A stretch of DNA of 64,000 bases. It comes from Alcaligenaceae bacterium (GTDB taxonomy: Bacteria; Pseudomonadota; Gammaproteobacteria; Burkholderiales; Burkholderiaceae_B). This document shows positions 17,094 to 25,515 of this stretch, piece after piece. The notes beneath the pieces were generated by a model. The model was not told the origin of the DNA, did not search any database, and saw only the letters and a program-made list of their open reading frames with translations. The stretch spans positions 1 to 64,000 of the forward strand of contig JACCER010000008.1 in the NCBI GenBank assembly GCA_013416445.1. Direction: 5' to 3'. Position numbers and translations under genes: made by a program. The first letter of the stretch is position 1. Each line of letters opens with the position of its first letter.

Positions 17094-18134
17094 TTAATGT
17101 TGCTGCTTCATTGCGTCCAGGTAGGCATTCAGAATTTCCGTACCAGCCTTGTTGCGCTTATCCAGCGCCTGGGCCCATTCTTTGCCAACGGAGTTTTGCA
17201 TGTTTCGTAATGGGGCAACATCGGACTGGGGTAAGTCAACCTGTTTAATGCCTTTTTCTTTCAGGAATTGAATGCTTTCCCGTTCTTGCTGGTCAGCAAT
17301 ATCGCATCCGCGCTTGCTGACCTCTTCGCCAATTTGTTCAAGCGCTTTTTGCGCCTGGGGTGGCAGTGACTTCCATTTGCGCTCGCTAATGACATAATTG
17401 GCAACGAAACTGCCGAAGTTTTCTCCGACAGTAAAATACCGGGCGGATGCATCCAGGCCATAAGGACGCACACTGCCAATTGGGAGCAGGGCGCCATCTA
17501 CGGTGCCACGCCCCATGGCCTCGTTGATTTCAGGTGATGGAATCTGGATTGGAACGGCGCCCAGCGTGCGCAATGCCAGTTCTTTGGGTGCGCCGCTAGT
17601 GCGTATTTTCATGCCTTTGATATCTTGGAGTGATGAGAATTGGGATTTGGTCACCAGTTGATAAGGGGGCAGAACAACTGTAAACAGCAGGCGTACGCCG
17701 TTGGGTGCGAATTCTTTTTGATCCAGGATGCCGCCGGGCTTGGCAATTTTCCAGTAGGCCATGGTGCCGGGGCAGGCGGATTCAGATCGAGCGGGCAAAG
17801 GCAGTTCGCCCACCACGGACAGCGGCATTTTGTCGCCTACAAATGCAGGTGCAACATAAGCGATATCGGTGACGCCGGAAACTGACAGTGCCAGCAAGTC
17901 TTTGGCTTTACCTAGCTGTTCAGACGGGTAGTACTGGAACTCAACATCGTTATTGGTCAGTTCTGTTACCCGCTTCATCATGTACTTGGTAACTTCCACC
18001 GATAGCCAATGTGTTGCCGGAAAAGAGTCGGCCACCCTTAGTGTTATGGGCTTGGCCATGCTTGGAGCGCTGAATGCCATTAGCATCATGCACATTGAGC
18101 TTCCCAGAATTACTTTTTGTGTTTTGTTCGCCAT
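17094..18134 (-). CDS. TRAP transporter substrate-binding protein (DctP family)
   Basis: A 346-residue periplasmic receptor of the TRAP family. A signal peptide ends near residue 27 (SAPSMA) and is followed by LRVADSFPATHW. GMKIRTSGAPKELALRTLGAVPIQIPSPEINEAMGRGTVDGAL contains the conserved Arg that binds the ligand carboxylate. It is the last gene of the module B operon. The membrane partners DctQ and DctM are missing from the window, so it works with a distant permease or as an orphan. Confidence 0.88.
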   Translation of the reverse strand: MANKTQKVILGSSMCMMLMAFSAPSMAKPITLRVADSFPATHWLSVEVTKYMMKRVTELTNNDVEFQYYPSEQLGKAKDLLALSVSGVTDIAYVAPAFVGDKMPLSVVGELPLPARSESACPGTMAYWKIAKPGGILDQKEFAPNGVRLLFTVVLPPYQLVTKSQFSSLQDIKGMKIRTSGAPKELALRTLGAVPIQIPSPEINEAMGRGTVDGALLPIGSVRPYGLDASARYFTVGENFGSFVANYVISERKWKSLPPQAQKALEQIGEEVSKRGCDIADQQERESIQFLKEKGIKQVDLPQSDVAPLRNMQNSVGKEWAQALDKRNKAGTEILNAYLDAMKQQH

Positions 18135-18184
18135 TGCCTCACTCCTTAAGAATTCCAGCCGCTTTAATGGCTACGCGCAACTAC

Positions 18185-19450
18185 TCAAGCCTTGACGGTA
18201 CTGGCTGGATCCGTATCGTCAATCAAAATGGCGCCACTTGTTGCCAATGCGACTATTTTGTCTTTGGAATATCCAATTTCGGTCAATAGTTCGCGTGAAT
18301 GCTCACCAAGCCTGGGTGCATGTCGACGCACGCCAATTGGGCTGTCTGACAGTTTCATTGGAGAATCCATCATTACTATCGGCCCTTCAGAGGGGTGCTC
18401 GAGTTCACGGAAAAATCCGGTTGCAACCAGTTGCGGTTCTTGCATCAGTTCGTCTGGATGCCTGACCGGATAGGCAGGAATATCAATTTCACCAAGCGCT
18501 TGTACCCAATGTGCGGTAGTGCCTTGCGCAATGGCATCTTCCAGCAAGCCATAAAGCGCATCAATATTCAGGGTGCGCTGGTCAATTGAAATGAAGCGTG
18601 GATCAGCCGCGAGCTCTTCTTGCCCGATTAGCTTGAAAAATCGCAGCCATTGTTTATCGTTATAGGGCACCACGGCAAGATAGCCATCCTGGGTGCGATA
18701 GGGGCGCCTGAACTTGGATACTGGGCGTGGGTATACGGTAGCGCCTTGTGGTGGCACGAAAGTGTGGCCGTACAAGTGTTCGGTCATGGTGAACCAGACC
18801 ATGGATTCGTACATTGGAACCTCGACTTTCTGGCCTTTTCCGGTTTGTTCCCGATGCCGTACCGCGGCCATGATGGCCAGTGCCGCCATCATGCCAGCGC
18901 CTTTGTCGGCCATGACGGTTGCCACATACTGCGGCGCGCCTGAAAAGTAAGCTTGCAGCGCGGCTATGCCACTATTCGCCTGAACAATGTCATCGTAGGC
19001 TGGTTCATCTTGCAGAGGGCCGCCTTCAGCATAGCCTACTGCATTGCAATAAATGATTTCTTTATTGACGGCTGCCACTTCTTCGTAGCTCAAGCCCAGC
19101 CTGCCTAGCGGCTTACGTCTTACGTTGGTGATAAACACGTCGGCATCGCGTAGAAGATCCAGCAAGGCGGCGCGCCCATCGGGGTGTTTGAGATCAAGCG
19201 CAATACTGCGTTTATTCCGGTTGACTGACAGAAAGACGGCGCTCATGCCTGCGTGACGTGCCGGGCCTATCGAACGAGTGCTATCGCCGCTCAAGGTTTC
19301 TACCTTGACGACATCTGCCCCCATGTCGCCCAGGATCAGCGTGCAGAAAGGCCCAAGCAGGACTGAGCTGAGATCGACGATGCGCAGACCCGCCAAAGGA
19401 CCATTGCGCTCCATACCAGGCGGCAGGGTAGGTGGTTGTGCTTTTTTCAT
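18185..19450 (-). CDS. family III CoA transferase (CaiB/BaiF)
   Basis: A 421-residue CoA transferase with LRIVDLSSVLLGPFCTLILGDMGADVVKVE, VNRNKRSIALDLK, and an Asp in the VMADKGAGM segment where the family has its nucleophile. It starts 2 bp after the stop of the crotonase gene and so is translated in the same transcript. In module B it probably activates the acid that the two acyl-CoA dehydrogenases then oxidise. Confidence 0.88.
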   Translation of the reverse strand: MKKAQPPTLPPGMERNGPLAGLRIVDLSSVLLGPFCTLILGDMGADVVKVETLSGDSTRSIGPARHAGMSAVFLSVNRNKRSIALDLKHPDGRAALLDLLRDADVFITNVRRKPLGRLGLSYEEVAAVNKEIIYCNAVGYAEGGPLQDEPAYDDIVQANSGIAALQAYFSGAPQYVATVMADKGAGMMAALAIMAAVRHREQTGKGQKVEVPMYESMVWFTMTEHLYGHTFVPPQGATVYPRPVSKFRRPYRTQDGYLAVVPYNDKQWLRFFKLIGQEELAADPRFISIDQRTLNIDALYGLLEDAIAQGTTAHWVQALGEIDIPAYPVRHPDELMQEPQLVATGFFRELEHPSEGPIVMMDSPMKLSDSPIGVRRHAPRLGEHSRELLTEIGYSKDKIVALATSGAILIDDTDPASTVKA

Positions 19451-19452
19451 GC

Positions 19453-20241
19453 CTATTTACCCGTAAATTGTGGCGTGCGACGGCCCTGAAAAGCGGCCAA
19501 CGCCTCGGCTGAGTCTTCAGTGGTCAGCACCACACCCATATGCGACGAGATCAGGTCAAGACTGGTACGCAGGTCTGAGGTCAGGCTTTGATCAATGGCA
19601 CGTTTGATCATGCGTAGTGCTATTGGACTTTTGCCAACCAGTTCTTCGGCAAACTTTCGAGTTTGAGCTTGGAGTTCGGCATCGTCGTAGACCCGGTTGA
19701 CGAGTCCGATGCGCAGAGACTCTTGTGCATCGATGAAATCCCCAGACAGCATGAGTTCGAGCGCTTTTGCGCGGCCCACCAGACGTGGCAAAAAATAGCA
19801 GCCGCCATCGCCGGGTACGGCGCCGACTCGTATATAGCCTTCTGACATCCGTGCTGAAGCAGCCATGAAGCGCATATCGCACATTAGCGCCATATCCATG
19901 CCTGCACCTACGGCGACGCCATTGACTGCCGCGATAACGGGCTTGTCGAGCTGCTGCAGGGCGAAGGCAATTTTGTGCACCCTATCCCACAACACTGATT
20001 TCCATTCAAGTGCGCTGTTACGTTCTTGTAGTGTTTTCATGATGCTCAGGTCGACACCAGAGCAGAAGCTGTCGCCTTGGCCAGTAAGCACTACCACCCC
20101 GATGTCTGGATTATTGGCAGCATCGATCAGGTGTTGCGCCCATTGATCAATCATTTCCAGAGTGAAGGCGTTTTTGTATTCCGGGCGGTTCAACCGGATA
20201 TAAGCAACACGGTTCACTACTTCAAAAAGTAAATCATCCAT
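19453..20241 (-). CDS. enoyl-CoA hydratase/isomerase (crotonase family)
   Basis: A 262-residue crotonase. SFCSGVDLSIM and VAVGAGMDMALMCDMRFM form the oxyanion hole. The region of the catalytic acids reads EGYIRVGAVPGDGGCYFLPRLVG, with an Asp (PGDGG) where many isomerase-type members carry one; hydratases usually have Glu pairs, so isomerase or another crotonase activity is possible. It sits 1 bp downstream of the acyl-CoA dehydrogenase at 20243 in the module B operon. Confidence 0.87.
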   Translation of the reverse strand: MDDLLFEVVNRVAYIRLNRPEYKNAFTLEMIDQWAQHLIDAANNPDIGVVVLTGQGDSFCSGVDLSIMKTLQERNSALEWKSVLWDRVHKIAFALQQLDKPVIAAVNGVAVGAGMDMALMCDMRFMAASARMSEGYIRVGAVPGDGGCYFLPRLVGRAKALELMLSGDFIDAQESLRIGLVNRVYDDAELQAQTRKFAEELVGKSPIALRMIKRAIDQSLTSDLRTSLDLISSHMGVVLTTEDSAEALAAFQGRRTPQFTGK

Positions 20242-20242
20242 A

Positions 20243-21295
20243 TCAAGCTTCCTGAACTGTTGCGGTTATGCCGGACCAGAGCGCGTCTGCTCCTGCCCCT
20301 ACAATGATGGCGCCCAGTTCGCGTGCCCAGTGGGCCTCGTTGCCGTATTCTTCGCGCCAGGACCACAAGCGCCGGGTCCAGAGGTTGAGCGGGAATTCCC
20401 TGGTAAATCCTATTGCGCCGTGCACTTGATGCCCGTGCGCGCTGATCACCCTGGCTGCCTGACCTGCGCGTATTTTGGCGGACGCGATTGTGCGTATTGC
20501 TGTCTGCCTGTCAGATGCCGCCACCGCCATTTCGGCTGCAGCAAGTGCTGCGCAGTATTCTCCGGTCATGGCAGCCAAATAAGACTGGATGACCTGGAAT
20601 TGTGACAACGAGCGATTAAACTGTTTTCGATCATGCGAATACTGCAGTGTTGCAGCATTGACCTTGTTCATGGCGCCCACCATTTGCTTGGCCCGGCATA
20701 AAGCGCCGCGCGCACGGACTGCTTGTGGCCCGTAACAGGCATCGACTGCATGTACGTTGATACCAGGCACCTTGATGCTGGATAGGCCGATGCTATCTTG
20801 CGGTTCGCCAGCCATATTGTGCCCATGCTGCAGATCGAGTTGATCTGTGGGTGTCACTGCAATCCAGGCCTGTCCGTTAGACTCGAAGCTGAATAAAACC
20901 TGCTGTGCAAATCGTCCCCAAGGGACGACGCACCCATCTGTTTGAAGCTGTACCGACCCATCGTCGTTCAAGGCAATATCGCACGCGGGCAGAATGCATA
21001 TGGTTTGAATATCTGTGGCAGTGATTTTTGCGGCGTTGCTTAGCCAGCGTCCGATTGCTTCGCTTTCCGCGTAGGGAACCAGTGCGCCAGCATAGCCAAG
21101 CGCCTGCAATATGGCCATATGTTCGTCTGTCTGCATATCGCTAGCATCGCTGCCTGCTATCCCCAGCTTGCAAAGCGATTGCCAGAGATGGCTGTCGATG
21201 CCCGTTTTCTCGGCTTCTAGCGTTGTGTTTGGGTTTGCCTGCTCGGCCAGCATGCGGCTGACAGACTCATTTAACATTGCAATTGTGTTGTCCAT
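20243..21295 (-). CDS. acyl-CoA dehydrogenase, short partner subunit (module B)
   Basis: A 350-residue acyl-CoA dehydrogenase-fold protein with a reduced middle domain. The C-terminal domain shows YSHDRKQFNRSLSQFQVIQSYLA and HGHQVHGAIGFTREFPLNL. It overlaps the upstream dehydrogenase gene by one base, which mirrors the long/short pair in module A and suggests a heteromeric enzyme. Confidence 0.85.
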   Translation of the reverse strand: MDNTIAMLNESVSRMLAEQANPNTTLEAEKTGIDSHLWQSLCKLGIAGSDASDMQTDEHMAILQALGYAGALVPYAESEAIGRWLSNAAKITATDIQTICILPACDIALNDDGSVQLQTDGCVVPWGRFAQQVLFSFESNGQAWIAVTPTDQLDLQHGHNMAGEPQDSIGLSSIKVPGINVHAVDACYGPQAVRARGALCRAKQMVGAMNKVNAATLQYSHDRKQFNRSLSQFQVIQSYLAAMTGEYCAALAAAEMAVAASDRQTAIRTIASAKIRAGQAARVISAHGHQVHGAIGFTREFPLNLWTRRLWSWREEYGNEAHWARELGAIIVGAGADALWSGITATVQEA

Positions 21296-22455
21296 TAGCG
21301 CATCCCCAATCCGCGGGCAATGATGCCGCGCAATACTTCGTTGGCACCGCCTCGCAGGGTAAAAGCTGGCGAATGCATTACCGATTGTGCAACGTAGCGG
21401 GTGAAAGTGTCGTGACTGTTCCAGGACGGCTGTACTGGAAACAGCAGTCTTGCGGTTTCTGTGACATCGCTTTCGAAACGAGTGCCCATATCCTTTACCA
21501 CGGCAGCCTCGACGCCAGGGCTGTTTCCGTTCTCGAGGGCCTTGGCAATAGTGACTGATAAAATTCGCAAGGCCTCAAAACGTGCTACCAATTCGCCGAC
21601 GGCAACCAGGGCAGAGGTGTTCTCGGGTTCAGCCTGGCAGCGTCGCACCAGTTCTACCAGTAAAGGAAAAGTGCTCATGAAGCGCTCGGGCCCGCTGCGC
21701 TCTAGGACGAGCTCGGATGTGATCATCTGCCAGCCTTGGCCAGACTGGCCAAGCAGCATATCGTCGGGTACAAAAACATCTTGCATGATCACTTCATTGA
21801 AATGATGCTCGCCTGTCAGTAAGGGGATAGGTCGGATAGTGACGCCTGGCGCTGGGAGCGCAACCATCAGTATGGACAAGCCTTCATGCTTGCCGGCTGA
21901 AGCGGGTTCTGTTCGGCACAGCACGAACAAAAAATCAGCATGGTGCGCGTGGCTGGACCAGACCTTGGTGCCGTTTAGTTGCCATCCCCCCGTCACCCGT
22001 TCTGCCCTCGTCCTGACTGAAGCCAGATCGGAGCCTACATCTGGCTCGCTATAGCCGGCGGCAATGACGTAATCGCCGCTGGCAATGCCAGGCAGAATCT
22101 TGTTTTTCTGTTCATGTGTGCCATAGCGCAGCACGCTGGGGCCCATTTGGCGTTCGGCTATCCAGTGCGCGGCAACGGGTGCGCCAGCCGCCAGAAGCTC
22201 TTCAATGACGACAAAGCGTTCTAGTGGCGAGCGTTCATAGCCACCATATGCCTTGGGCCAGGTCATACCCAACCAGCCTCTTGCGCCCAGCTTGCGGCTG
22301 AATGACTTATCGAAACCGCGTAGCCAGCTATCGCACTGCGGTACAAACCCGTTCTCGGTGAGCTCGTTTTGGACAAATATACGAACTTCGTTGCGCAGCG
22401 CATCACATTCTGGCCCAAGACCGCTTGAATGCACTTGCATCATTTCAAAACTCAT
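21295..22455 (-). CDS. acyl-CoA dehydrogenase, long subunit (module B)
   Basis: A 386-residue acyl-CoA dehydrogenase with AAGYSEPDVGSDLASVRTRA (FAD pyrophosphate loop), WQLNGTKVWSSHAHHADF, an LERSGPERF segment with a possible catalytic Glu, and LRGGANEVLRGIIARGLG at the C-terminus. It is the first gene of the five-gene module B operon. The ATG at 22455 follows GGAG by 7 bases; a second ATG just upstream is out of frame. Confidence 0.88.
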   Translation of the reverse strand: MSFEMMQVHSSGLGPECDALRNEVRIFVQNELTENGFVPQCDSWLRGFDKSFSRKLGARGWLGMTWPKAYGGYERSPLERFVVIEELLAAGAPVAAHWIAERQMGPSVLRYGTHEQKNKILPGIASGDYVIAAGYSEPDVGSDLASVRTRAERVTGGWQLNGTKVWSSHAHHADFLFVLCRTEPASAGKHEGLSILMVALPAPGVTIRPIPLLTGEHHFNEVIMQDVFVPDDMLLGQSGQGWQMITSELVLERSGPERFMSTFPLLVELVRRCQAEPENTSALVAVGELVARFEALRILSVTIAKALENGNSPGVEAAVVKDMGTRFESDVTETARLLFPVQPSWNSHDTFTRYVAQSVMHSPAFTLRGGANEVLRGIIARGLGMR

Positions 22456-22560
22456 TCATGTTCTCCATGGCTTGATTACGTTGTTATTGCTGATTCATTA
22501 TCTACACCCGTACTTATCAAGCGCCATACAAGCTCTGATATTGATTGTTTTTGGTAATAT

Positions 22561-22574
22561 ACTTACCGGTAGGT
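22561..22574. promoter_or_regulatory. candidate TetR operator ACTTACCGGTAGGT
   Basis: A 14-bp near-perfect palindrome (one mismatch pair) centred on ACCGGT lies in the 174-bp gap between the divergent module B operon and its TetR gene. The half-site CGGTAGGTA also occurs at 53559 in front of module F. Confidence 0.5.
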
Positions 22575-22629
22575 AGGTTGTCAATATGAAAATAAATACA
22601 TCAAACAAGCCACATGCTAGGATTCCACC

Positions 22630-23331
22630 ATGATAGAAAAACAGCATAAAAATAATGTTTCGCAAGCCAGTGTGACTGCAAAACGGGCAGGTTCAAACCA
22701 GACAGCAATGCCAACCTGGAAAAGCGGCCCCAAAAACGATAAAGAACAAACGAAACTTAAGCGGCTTGCAATTCTAAGGGCAGCTGCGCAGCTGTTTAAT
22801 GAAGGTGGCTATCATGCTACATCCATCAATGAACTGGCCCGCCGCCTGAACGTAACCAAACCAACGTTGTACTACTACGTAAAAAGCAAAGACGATATTC
22901 TGTTGCGAATTCAACAGCAGGCCATGCTGGATATCGACCCGGCTATTATTCATGCACAGAACAATGGCTGCAATGGCCTGGAGAAGCTGCGTTTGTTCAT
23001 TGAACGTTATGTCGTTGTGATGACGGGCGACTTCGGTCGCTGCCTGGTGTTGTCAGGTGTCATTCCGTTGGGGGAAAGCAGCCGACGCGAGCTTATTCCT
23101 GCGTTTCGAAGCATAGATCGTGGTGTGCGCAATATGATTGCCGATGGTATTAAGGACGGGTCTATCCGCCCTTGCGATGCAAAGATGGCGGCGTTCATTC
23201 TGTTTGGTGCAATGCATTGGGTCACGTCCTGGTATAGCGCTGATGGCGAATGGACAGCACAGCACATTGCAAACGAGATCTTTTCCCTGTTCGACATGGG
23301 GTTGAGGCAACGTGAGTCGGCTAACGGATGA
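22630..23331 (+). CDS. TetR-family transcriptional regulator (module B)
   Basis: A 233-residue repressor. After a basic N-terminal tail the helix-turn-helix reads AAAQLFNEGGYHATSINELARRLNVTKPTLYYYVKSKDDIL (about 48-90), followed by an alpha-helical ligand domain. It is divergent from the acyl-CoA dehydrogenase operon; TetR proteins in this position usually bind an acyl-CoA of the pathway and derepress it. The likely site is the palindrome at 22561. Confidence 0.9.
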   Translation: MIEKQHKNNVSQASVTAKRAGSNQTAMPTWKSGPKNDKEQTKLKRLAILRAAAQLFNEGGYHATSINELARRLNVTKPTLYYYVKSKDDILLRIQQQAMLDIDPAIIHAQNNGCNGLEKLRLFIERYVVVMTGDFGRCLVLSGVIPLGESSRRELIPAFRSIDRGVRNMIADGIKDGSIRPCDAKMAAFILFGAMHWVTSWYSADGEWTAQHIANEIFSLFDMGLRQRESANG

Positions 23332-23401
23332 CATTGGTGTCAGCGATGACACTGTTTTCACCGCGGTTTGTTCAATGTGATAAGCAACTGTTGTGCACGG
23401 C

Positions 23402-23434
23402 AGGCAGCTATAAATGAAGACATGGCTGCCTTTC
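23402..23434. terminator. hairpin between convergent TetR and membrane-protein genes
   Basis: A 7-bp stem AGGCAGC / GCTGCCT with a 16-base loop and a TTT tail on the plus strand sits between the convergent genes. It may stop transcription from the TetR side. Confidence 0.4.
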
Positions 23435-23441
23435 CCATGGG

Positions 23442-23801
23442 TCAGTCAGTCTCGTCATCCAGATGAAATTTGTGGATTAGCCGATGCGCCAGTGGCGCCA
23501 GGGTCAGGCCCAGAGTTGTGATAAACACCAGCCCTACAAGAATGCTGTAAAGCGCAAAGAACATCTTCCCAGCTACGCTGGCCGGCATGATAAAAGGGCC
23601 TATGCCTGCCAGTATCAGCGATATATTCAATATTGCGTCGTGCCAGTGAATAGGTTCCAGCCACAAATGGCCCAACACCCCAACCGACAAGGTGATAACC
23701 ACGATGGCCATGGCCAAGCCTATGTGTTTGAACATGCGCAGTGTGAAATGCCATGTAGGCAGCAAAGGCTCGTTTTTTGATTCATACATAGCCACCACCA
23801 T
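23442..23801 (-). CDS. small integral membrane protein of unknown function
   Basis: A 119-residue protein with about three hydrophobic segments (GLAMAIVVITLSVGVLGHLWL, ILNISLILAGIGPFIMP, FFALYSILVGLVFITTLGLTLAP) and a charged C-terminus. The AGKMFFALYSILVGLVF segment resembles the pore-helix region of small ion-channel-like proteins found in many Proteobacteria, but I cannot assign a function. It is on the same strand as module C, 100 bp after the DUF35 gene with a REP-like repeat between, so it may be transcribed separately. The reading frame could start at the ATG a few codons downstream (MYESKNE). Confidence 0.7.
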   Translation of the reverse strand: MVVAMYESKNEPLLPTWHFTLRMFKHIGLAMAIVVITLSVGVLGHLWLEPIHWHDAILNISLILAGIGPFIMPASVAGKMFFALYSILVGLVFITTLGLTLAPLAHRLIHKFHLDDETD

Positions 23802-23853
23802 TCTTCAAGGCCAAGGATTGCGAGCCATATGCGTACACCACGGCCCAGGGTTC

Positions 23854-23885
23854 GTAGGTCGGATTAGCCAAAGGCGTAATCCGAC
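23854..23885 (+). repeat. REP-like palindromic repeat, copy 2
   Basis: GTAGGTCGGATTAGCC and GGCGTAATCCGAC form the two arms of this hairpin-prone repeat, placed between two minus-strand genes. It matches the copies at 629-664 and 40685-40718. Confidence 0.75.
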
Positions 23886-23901
23886 CATCATCGTACTAAA
23901 C

Positions 23902-24312
23902 TTATCCCGCAGCGGGTGCAAACACAGGCATGCTTCTACCTTCTTTAGTCGCTCGAAACTTCACCTGTACTGGGTCGCCAATTTGAAGTTTGTCAAAATC
24001 GCAATCGACAAGATTGGTCATGACAATAGGCCCTTCTTGCAATTGAACATAGGCGAGCGCATAGGGTGGTTCGGCTCGAGCAATGACACTGAATGTGTAC
24101 AAGGTGCCTTTACCGCTAGCTTGTTTCCACAAAGTATTGCCACTGCCGCACAAGGGGCAGATTATGCGAGGGTACCAGTGCGCGCGCTCGCAGTCAGAGC
24201 AGGTTTTCAATAGCAACTGACCCTGCTCGGCTGCCTCCCAGAAGGGGTAGGTTTCTGGATAATTAGTGGCGTAGCTATCGCCTAAGTAGTTTTGAATGGT
24301 GTTTTGTTCCAT
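23902..24312 (-). CDS. DUF35 Zn-ribbon/OB-fold protein, thiolase partner
   Basis: A 136-residue protein with an N-terminal helix (YPFWEAAEQGQLLLKTC), a rubredoxin-like Zn ribbon (CSDC and CPLC), and an OB-fold domain (LYTFSVIARAEPPYALAYVQL). Such proteins bind thiolase-like enzymes or aldolases and pass acyl-CoA substrates. The gene sits 3 bp after the thiolase-like gene, the usual arrangement of the two partners. Confidence 0.88.
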   Translation of the reverse strand: MEQNTIQNYLGDSYATNYPETYPFWEAAEQGQLLLKTCSDCERAHWYPRIICPLCGSGNTLWKQASGKGTLYTFSVIARAEPPYALAYVQLQEGPIVMTNLVDCDFDKLQIGDPVQVKFRATKEGRSMPVFAPAAG

Positions 24313-24315
24313 GAT

Positions 24316-25485
24316 TTACTCTCTTTCCAGAATCAAGGTCGCATGTGCATGGCCTTCGCCCACGACCAACCCTGGGCCGGCAGCCAGCGCCAGGTCGCAA
24401 TTTTTAACTTGCACGCTAGGGTGCGCTTCGCCCCGCAGTTGGCGTACCGCTTCTATCACTTTGGTGATTCCCCCGCGATTGGATGGATGGTTATTGCAAA
24501 GGCCACCGCCATCGGTATTCCAGGGCAAGCGTCCAACACCGGAGATCAGATTGCCCTCGGCTACAAAGTGACCCGCCTGGCCTTTCTTGCAAAAGCCCAG
24601 ATCCTCTAGTTGCATCAACACCATGATGGTGAAGTTGTCGTAAATAGAGGCATATTTGATGTCAGCTGGGGTGACGCCTGCTTCGGCAAAAGCCGCAGGC
24701 CCGGTTTGAACAGCCCCTGTTTGCGTCGGTGCAATATAACCCCCGTTACTGGTTTTTATGGTTTCACTTGCGCCTATGATTTTGACGCGAGGGCGCTTCA
24801 GGTTTTTTGCGATTTCAGCGCTGGTAACGATGATTGCGCCGCCGCCGTCAGTTATGACGCAACAATCCAGCCTATGCAAAGGGCTGGCAATAATGGGGGA
24901 GTTCAGTACGTCGTCGACAGTAACGACCTTCTTTAATAAAGCATGCTCGTTATATTGGGCATGATGGGATGCGGCTACTTTTATCGCGGCCAGTTGTGCT
25001 GAGGTAGTGCCATATTCGTGCATGTGGCGCTGCGTGATCATTCCGTAAATGCTGGTGATAGTTGGCTGGTAAGGAAGGTCCCAAGGCGTTTCAGGACGCT
25101 CTGGACCAAGGATGCGCGGAGCCGTACCCGTGGCGACGCCAGTGCTTTTTGGCTTGCCCGCCAAGGTAATCAAAGCAACAGAGCATTTTCCAGCGGCAAT
25201 CGCCAACGCAGCATGGCGGACATGAACCAGGTAGGAGCAGCCACCCATTTCGGTGCCATCGACCCACTTAAGTTTCAGGTTCAGGTACTCGGCCATAGAG
25301 ATGGGGCTGCCGCCCGGGGCATCCCCGGCGCAGAAGTAGCCGTCTACATCTTCCAGGCTTAGGCCTGCATCCTTGAGCGCTCCGGCTGCACATTCTGCGT
25401 GCAGCTGAGCTACGGATTTATCGGGTGCAAAACGGGTGGGATGTTCGTAAATCCCGGCAATATATGCTTTTGTTTCAGTGGCCAT
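24316..25485 (-). CDS. thiolase-fold protein (SCP2-thiolase/lipid-transfer type)
   Basis: A 389-residue thiolase superfamily protein. The nucleophile region reads EMGGCSYLVHVRHAALAIAAGKC, with a Cys close to the canonical site; LCNNHPSNRGG carries the active-site His. The C-terminal motif is AAGPGLVVGEGHAHATLIL, where true thiolases have a second Cys (CxGGG), so normal thiolysis is doubtful. Proteins like this, paired with DUF35, can instead be retro-aldolases on steroid side chains. Gene order with the CoA ligase and Bug receptor suggests it ends a chain-shortening pathway. Confidence 0.82.
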   Translation of the reverse strand: MATETKAYIAGIYEHPTRFAPDKSVAQLHAECAAGALKDAGLSLEDVDGYFCAGDAPGGSPISMAEYLNLKLKWVDGTEMGGCSYLVHVRHAALAIAAGKCSVALITLAGKPKSTGVATGTAPRILGPERPETPWDLPYQPTITSIYGMITQRHMHEYGTTSAQLAAIKVAASHHAQYNEHALLKKVVTVDDVLNSPIIASPLHRLDCCVITDGGGAIIVTSAEIAKNLKRPRVKIIGASETIKTSNGGYIAPTQTGAVQTGPAAFAEAGVTPADIKYASIYDNFTIMVLMQLEDLGFCKKGQAGHFVAEGNLISGVGRLPWNTDGGGLCNNHPSNRGGITKVIEAVRQLRGEAHPSVQVKNCDLALAAGPGLVVGEGHAHATLILERE

Positions 25486-25515
25486 GTCAGACTGTCCAAA
25501 TAATGCGGTAATTGA

